A DNA stretch of 10,364 nt, from NCBI GenBank assembly GCA_037140615.1, contig JBAXED010000127.1:1-10364 (forward strand). Direction: 5' to 3'. Of the stretch, positions 6,600-10,364 are shown in pieces; position 1 is the first letter of the stretch, and every line of letters starts with the position of its first letter. The notes under the pieces were generated by a model that did no database searches, was not told where the DNA came from, and saw only the letters and a program-made list of their open reading frames with translations. The DNA comes from CAINVV01 sp037140615. GTDB lineage: Bacteria > Bacteroidota > Bacteroidia > Bacteroidales > Prolixibacteraceae. A program made the translations under genes and the position numbers.

Positions 6600-6769
6600 C
6601 CGATTACAAAGGAATAAAATCATTTGATGAGCTCATTGAAAAAGAATATGGCAAAATTGGGACTGAGAACAGAAGTGCTTATGAAGGGAATGCACAAATG
6701 TTCATTGTAAGTGAAATGCTTAAGGAAGCCCGTAAAACAGCCAATTTGACCCAAGAAACTGCTATCTAA
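6596..6769 (+). pseudogene. Truncated HigA-like antitoxin
   Basis: 57 codons (MTDYKGIKSFDELIEKEYGK ... ARKTANLTQETAI) give the N-terminal arm of a HigA-type protein. The frame then stops at 6767-6769 within the first helix of the helix-turn-helix, right after LTQE. The recognition helix is lost, so it should not bind DNA. The start overlaps the toxin remnant by ATGA. The sequence changes character 33 bp before the GH92 start codon, consistent with a deletion or insertion breakpoint here. Confidence 0.65.
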
Positions 6770-6801
6770 CAACTAATTAACAAATCAAACAACCTCCTGC
6801 C

Positions 6802-9525
6802 ATGAAAAAGACTCCATTCCCCATATCTTATTCCCAAACCACAACCCAACCCACCACCACTCCCCAAGTCCCCCAGTCCCCTAGTCTCCAAGTCCTTCTT
6901 CACCGCCTCGACCCCTCGGCTCCGCTCGGGGACCACTCCGCTCGGGGACCGTTTCTCCGTTTCCCCGTTTCTCCGTTTCAGTTCTTCACCGTTTCTCCGT
7001 TTCATCGAGTCACTCCCCCCCTCGTCCACTCGTCCGCTCGTCCCACTCGTCCCCTCCTTCCCTCTTCCCTCTTCCTGCTTCTTTCTTCCTTCTTCTTACT
7101 ACTCTCCTGCGGCACGCAGCCCACAAATCTCGACTCCGTCGACCCCACCATCGGCAACGTCGGCATCCTCCTGCAGCCCACGCGACCTACCGTGCAGCTG
7201 CCCAACCAGATGGTGCGATTTTTTCCCATCCGGGCCGATTACATCGACGACCAGATCAGCTATTTCCCCCTCACGATATCCTCCCACCGCAACAAAGAGC
7301 TCTTCGGTGTGATGCCTTATTCGGGCGAGCCAACAGCCTCAACATGGAACACCCGGCAGACCTATGATCATGATCTTGAGACCACCCGCCCCTACTATTA
7401 TTCTACCTTTTTTGTCGACAGCAACATTCGCACAGAATTCACTCCCGGAGCCAAAAGCGGCTACTTCAGGTTTAGCTTTCCCGGGAAGGGGGAGAAGTTT
7501 TTGGCGCTGCGGGTTGTGAATGGCGGCAATTGGGCGATGGAGAATTTAGAAAAAGAGGGGGAGACTGGGCGAGGGGGCGAGAGGGCGAGTGCCGCGATGA
7601 AACAGGGAAACGGGGAGGAAATGAAACGGAGAAACGGGGAAACGGAGAAACGGTCCCCGAGCGGAGTGGTCCCCGAGCGGAGTGGTCCCCGAGCGGAGCC
7701 GAGGGGTCGAGGGGTCGAGGGGGCGAAGAAGGACTTGGAGACTAGGGGACTGGGAGACAAGGAGACTAAGAACTGTACCAGTTTTGCCGGGGTAGAAGAG
7801 TTTCAGGGGATGAAGGCTTTCGTGTATGGCGAGGTGAATCAAGCCGGTCAGGCCGGAAAGCTGGACATCGGTCAGTTGGATCTGCGCAGAAACGAAACCT
7901 CAACCAAACCAGGAGCATGGATTCGATTTGGGACCGACAGTCCGGCAACGATCGAACTCAAATATGCCATCTCGTTCATCAGTCCGGAGCAGGCCAAAGC
8001 CAACCTGGCCGCCGAAATCCCCGGATGGGACTTCGAGGCACTCAAGAACGATGCCGAACAAAAATGGAGCAAAGTGCTCAATCAGATTCAGGTCAAAGGT
8101 GGCACCGAAAGGCAGCGACGCACTTTTTACACCTCCCTCTACCGCCAGTACGAGCGGATGATCAACATCAACGAGCATGGCAACTATTACAGCGCCTACG
8201 ACCATCAGGTGCACGCGACCACGCACGATTTTTACGTCGACGACTGGATGTGGGACACTTTCCTGGCCATGCATCCGTTGAGATCGATCCTGCATCCGCA
8301 GTTGGAAGGCGACATGCTGCAATCGTACGTGACGATGTACGAACAAAGTGGCTGGGTGCCTCAGTTTCCGCTGCTGTACAAGGATGATCCTGCCATGAAC
8401 GGATTTCATTCAACCATCTCATTGCTGGATGGTTACCGCAGAGGTATCCGCAATTTTGACGTTCCGAAAGCCTACGAAGGGATGCTGAAAAATGCCACCC
8501 AAGCCACTATGCTCCCCTGGCGCAATGGCACGAAATGCATCCTCGACACCTTCTACCGTGAAAAAGGATTTTATCCGGCTTTGTGGCCCGGGCAGACCGA
8601 AACGGTCAAGGCCGTGCACGGTTTCGAGAAACGCCAGAGTGTGGCCATCACGCTGGCTCACAGCTTCGACGACTGGGCACTTTCCGAAATGGCCGGCGAG
8701 CTGAACAAGCAGGAAGAGTCTGCATATTACCGCCGGCAGTCGCTCAACTACCGCAATCTCTACCGTCCGGACAAAAAGCTGATGTGGCCCAAAGACTCCG
8801 CCGGCAACTGGATCGATATTGATCCGAAATTTGACGGCGGACCAGGCGGACGCGACTATTACGACGAGAACAACGCCTACACCTATGCCTGGCAGGCGCA
8901 GCACGATCTGCATGGCCTGATCGGTCTGATGGGAGGTCGCGAAGCCTTCACCGCCAATCTGGATCAGCTTTTCCGCGAACCGCTGGACCACAGCAAATAC
9001 GCCTTCTATGCCAAGTTCCCCGATGCCACTGGCAACGTTGGACAATATTCCATGGGCAACGAGCCCAGCTTTTTCATCCCCTACCTCTACAACTATTCGG
9101 GCGAGCCCTGGAAGACGCAAAAGCGCATCCGGTTCCTCTTGGATGTGTGGTTCAAAGACAATATCTTTGGCATTCCCGGCGATGAGGATGGAGGTGGCAT
9201 GACAGCTTTCGTGGTCTTTTCGTCGATGGGTTTTTATCCGGTCACGCCGGGATTGCCAATCTACAACATTGGTTCACCCCTCTTCGAAGAGGTCAAAATA
9301 TCCCTCGAAAACGGGAAAACCTTTACCATCAAAGCACCCGGATGTTCGGTCAAAAACAAATACATCCAGAGTGCCCGGCTCAACGGCCAGCCCCTCAGCA
9401 AACCCTGGTTCACCCACGAGGAGTTGATGAACGGGGCGGTTCTGGAGCTGACGATGGGCGAGCTGCCTAATAAGAGCTGGGGTGCGGGGGCTGCGGATGC
9501 ACCGCCCTCGGGAGTGGAGAGGTAA
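6802..9525 (+). CDS. GH92-family glycosidase lipoprotein (alpha-mannosidase-like) with repeat-encoded insertions
   Basis: A 907-residue putative exo-glycosidase of family GH92, best known for calcium-dependent alpha-mannosidases. Visible family segments: VDPTIGNVG (about 113-121) opening the N-terminal beta domain; DDWMWDTF (480-487); SVAITLAHSFDDW (613-625); GNEPSFFIPYLYNYSGEPWKTQ (from about 752); GDEDGGGMTAF (793-803) and FYPVTPGLPIYNIGSPLF. A lipobox LLSC places the lipid cysteine at residue 103, far too deep for a normal signal peptide. Residues about 5-84 are repeat-encoded and seem to separate MKKT from the hydrophobic segment. A second repeat adds about residues 251-323, a Lys/Glu/Arg/Gly-rich block inside the N-terminal domain. 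The last ~14 residues also look repeat-derived. No other in-frame ATG precedes the lipobox. Family sure; linkage specificity and activity uncertain, since it belongs to a divergent subgroup and carries these insertions. Confidence 0.88.
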   Translation: MKKTPFPISYSQTTTQPTTTPQVPQSPSLQVLLHRLDPSAPLGDHSARGPFLRFPVSPFQFFTVSPFHRVTPPLVHSSARPTRPLLPSSLFLLLSSFFLLLSCGTQPTNLDSVDPTIGNVGILLQPTRPTVQLPNQMVRFFPIRADYIDDQISYFPLTISSHRNKELFGVMPYSGEPTASTWNTRQTYDHDLETTRPYYYSTFFVDSNIRTEFTPGAKSGYFRFSFPGKGEKFLALRVVNGGNWAMENLEKEGETGRGGERASAAMKQGNGEEMKRRNGETEKRSPSGVVPERSGPRAEPRGRGVEGAKKDLETRGLGDKETKNCTSFAGVEEFQGMKAFVYGEVNQAGQAGKLDIGQLDLRRNETSTKPGAWIRFGTDSPATIELKYAISFISPEQAKANLAAEIPGWDFEALKNDAEQKWSKVLNQIQVKGGTERQRRTFYTSLYRQYERMININEHGNYYSAYDHQVHATTHDFYVDDWMWDTFLAMHPLRSILHPQLEGDMLQSYVTMYEQSGWVPQFPLLYKDDPAMNGFHSTISLLDGYRRGIRNFDVPKAYEGMLKNATQATMLPWRNGTKCILDTFYREKGFYPALWPGQTETVKAVHGFEKRQSVAITLAHSFDDWALSEMAGELNKQEESAYYRRQSLNYRNLYRPDKKLMWPKDSAGNWIDIDPKFDGGPGGRDYYDENNAYTYAWQAQHDLHGLIGLMGGREAFTANLDQLFREPLDHSKYAFYAKFPDATGNVGQYSMGNEPSFFIPYLYNYSGEPWKTQKRIRFLLDVWFKDNIFGIPGDEDGGGMTAFVVFSSMGFYPVTPGLPIYNIGSPLFEEVKISLENGKTFTIKAPGCSVKNKYIQSARLNGQPLSKPWFTHEELMNGAVLELTMGELPNKSWGAGAADAPPSGVER
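6857..7065 (-). repeat. Composite polypurine repeat, copy in the GH92 leader (inverted)
   Basis: Read on the minus strand, the module order is a G/A-rich GAGTG tract, GATGAAACGGAGAAACGG units, two 16-bp GGTCCCCGAGCGGAG(T/C) units (6919-6934 and 6935-6950), CCGAGGGGTCGAGG, then AAGAAGGACTTGGAGACTAG. It matches 7553-7757 nearly throughout, in opposite orientation. The GH92 frame reads through it as a Pro/Ser/Phe-rich leader. Confidence 0.8.
7553..7770 (+). repeat. Composite polypurine repeat, in-frame copy inside GH92
   Basis: It has the same modules as 6857-7065 on the opposite strand, with three 16-bp units (starting 7652, 7668, 7684) instead of two and a duplicated 8-bp GGGGTCGA (7703-7718). 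The G/A tract at its start has four G-runs (GGGGG, GGG, GGGGG, GGG) with loops of 5, 3 and 5 nt. It is translated as part of GH92 without a stop codon. Confidence 0.85.
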
Positions 9526-9914
9526 AAGAGGGGGAGACAGGGCGAGGGGGAGAGGGGGCGAATGCGACTCCCGAAAGATTCACGCTGAGTTTGATAATTG
9601 AATTAAGAGGGGGCGACTTGGCGAGGGGAAGAGGGGGCGAATGCGACTTTCGAGATGATTATATTGTATTAATATTCAATATATTAAAAAATATTTACGA
9701 ATTGTTTAATGAAATTATTAGGGAGTAATGATAAAATTTAAAATATTAAAACTTAAAGTTCCGGGGACCACTCTTCCACTCTCCCCCTCACCCCGTCTCC
9801 CCCTCCTTCTTAACAGGTTGACACTAATGTTTCTTTTCACCACTCGCCCCCTCTCCCCCTCGCCCTCTCTCCCCCTCCTATAAGTTAATAGCATAAACCT
9901 ATAATCTAAAACAC
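9526..9914. repeat. Gap between GH92 and upxY: long inverted polypurine/polypyrimidine arms around AT-rich DNA
   Basis: No gene seen. Purine arm 9528-9561 and pyrimidine arm 9844-9877 are reverse complements at 33 of 34 positions. A second, related purine tract lies at 9606-9640 and a second pyrimidine tract at about 9774-9805. The two purine tracts each end in GGGGGCGAATGCGACT, 88 bp apart. The centre (about 9650-9765) is AT-rich. Arm 9531-9558 has four G-runs (5, 3, 5, 5) with loops of 5, 3 and 3 nt, fitting a G-quadruplex motif directly after the GH92 stop codon. Part of the gap must be the upxY leader; no clean TAnnTTTG promoter was seen. Confidence 0.75.
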
Positions 9915-10364
9915 ATGTCCGCAAAAGATCTGCTTCATCAGCCCGCCTGGCACGCCGTCTACGTTCACTCACGTGCAGAAAAAAGGGTGCACGAAGAGTT
10001 AAAATACAAGGGTATCGAATCCTTCCTGCCCCTTCAGCGCAAGCTTCGCCAGTGGAGCGACCGCAAAAAATGGGTAGAGATGCCGCTGATTTCCGGGTAC
10101 GTCTTCGTGCACATCACACGGAAACATTACGATATGGTGCTTCAGACCGACAATGTGATGCAATATGTGCGCTTCGAAGGCAAAGCTGCCATCATCCGCG
10201 ACCAGGACATCGAGATCCTCAAGCGCATGCTCGGACAAAGTGACCTGGATGTCGAGATCACCCGCGATGAGCTGCAGCCCGGGACCCTGGTCGAGATCAT
10301 TGCCGGTCCGATGATGGGAGTTCGCGGCGAACTCATCTCATTTCGCGGCAACAACAAAGTGGCA
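9915..10364 (+). CDS. UpxY/NusG-like transcription antiterminator, 3' end beyond window
   Basis: 150 codons from ATG 9915 run open to the window end. The N-terminal NGN domain is clear: WHAVYVHSRAEKRVHEELK (from residue 12), FLPLQRKLRQWSDRKKW, and PLISGYVFVHI. A KOW domain begins near residue 120 (LQPGTLVEIIAGPMMGVRGEL). This combination is typical of the specialised NusG paralogues that ride RNA polymerase through one long operon, and UpxY proteins in Bacteroidota usually head capsule or exopolysaccharide loci. The housekeeping NusG normally lies with secE and ribosomal genes, which are absent here. By comparison with the family only about 15-30 residues are missing. The operon it would control lies outside the window, so the polysaccharide link is inference. 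Confidence 0.88.
   Translation, partial: MSAKDLLHQPAWHAVYVHSRAEKRVHEELKYKGIESFLPLQRKLRQWSDRKKWVEMPLISGYVFVHITRKHYDMVLQTDNVMQYVRFEGKAAIIRDQDIEILKRMLGQSDLDVEITRDELQPGTLVEIIAGPMMGVRGELISFRGNNKVA

Noticed and set aside
6766..7029. Minus-strand frame in the GH92 leader encoding MKRRNGEELKRRNGETEKRSP-like peptide
   Set aside because: It matches the peptide of the internal GH92 insert, but only because both copies are the same DNA repeat; no promoter or start evidence for a separate gene.
6857..7770. Diversity-generating retroelement or recombinase-driven shufflon
   Set aside because: No reverse transcriptase, recombinase or template-repeat pattern in the window; the copies differ by unit number, not by adenine-directed changes.
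8419..9120. Minus-strand open frame of 233 codons
   Set aside because: Lies opposite the conserved catalytic region of GH92 and has no recognisable family; a codon-bias shadow.
9811..9840. Sigma70-like TTGACA at about 9818 as the upxY promoter
   Set aside because: Bacteroidota use a different consensus and no TAnnTTTG box lies at the right distance; TAATGTTT is only an approximate match.

Overview
The window looks like chromosomal DNA of a Bacteroidota bacterium, probably an environmental or gut-type Bacteroidales/Marinilabiliales relative. The basis is the gene set: a DUF1080 protein, two Gfo/Idh/MocA oxidoreductases and a sugar isomerase-like TIM barrel with export signals, a GH92-type glycosidase lipoprotein, and an UpxY-type NusG paralogue. 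Promoters also fit the TTG / TAnnTTTG consensus of that phylum, and there is no obvious Shine-Dalgarno usage. No taxonomic search was possible.

Left block (181-5648, all minus strand). Read in the direction of transcription the order is: DUF1080 putative 3-keto-glycoside hydrolase/lyase, Tat-lipoprotein Gfo/Idh/MocA oxidoreductase, Tat-type xylose-isomerase-like TIM barrel, a methylated-DNA-cysteine S-methyltransferase coupled by an ATGA overlap, and a lipoprotein oxidoreductase of the 'oxidoreductase C-terminal domain' type. Apart from the DNA-repair gene, this is the kit of the extracytoplasmic C3-oxidation route of glycoside cleavage: oxidise C3, eliminate or hydrolyse the aglycone, isomerise or hydrate, re-reduce.

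Middle (5649-6801). An AT-rich regulatory region carries an operator-like inverted repeat and promoters on both strands. It is followed by the wreckage of two HigBA-like toxin-antitoxin modules: one intact antitoxin with only a toxin tail left, then a toxin remnant and a truncated antitoxin.

Right block (6802-10364, plus strand). A GH92-family glycosidase gene is heavily invaded by repeats, followed by an inverted-repeat-rich gap and the 5' part of an UpxY/NusG-like antiterminator. In this phylum such a gene often opens a surface polysaccharide operon, which would lie beyond the window.

The most unusual signal is a family of polypurine/polypyrimidine repeats. They sit directly after several stop codons with the purine strand always in the mRNA sense, share a conserved end (GGGGGCGA-N2-G-N2-ACTCC-like), and several have four G-runs fitting a G-quadruplex motif. 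Composite versions (about 200 bp) have entered the GH92 gene twice in opposite orientations. One seems to split the signal peptide and the other adds about 73 residues in frame. Two frame-breaking length differences between these copies (16 and 8 nt) add up to 24 nt, so the reading frame survives.
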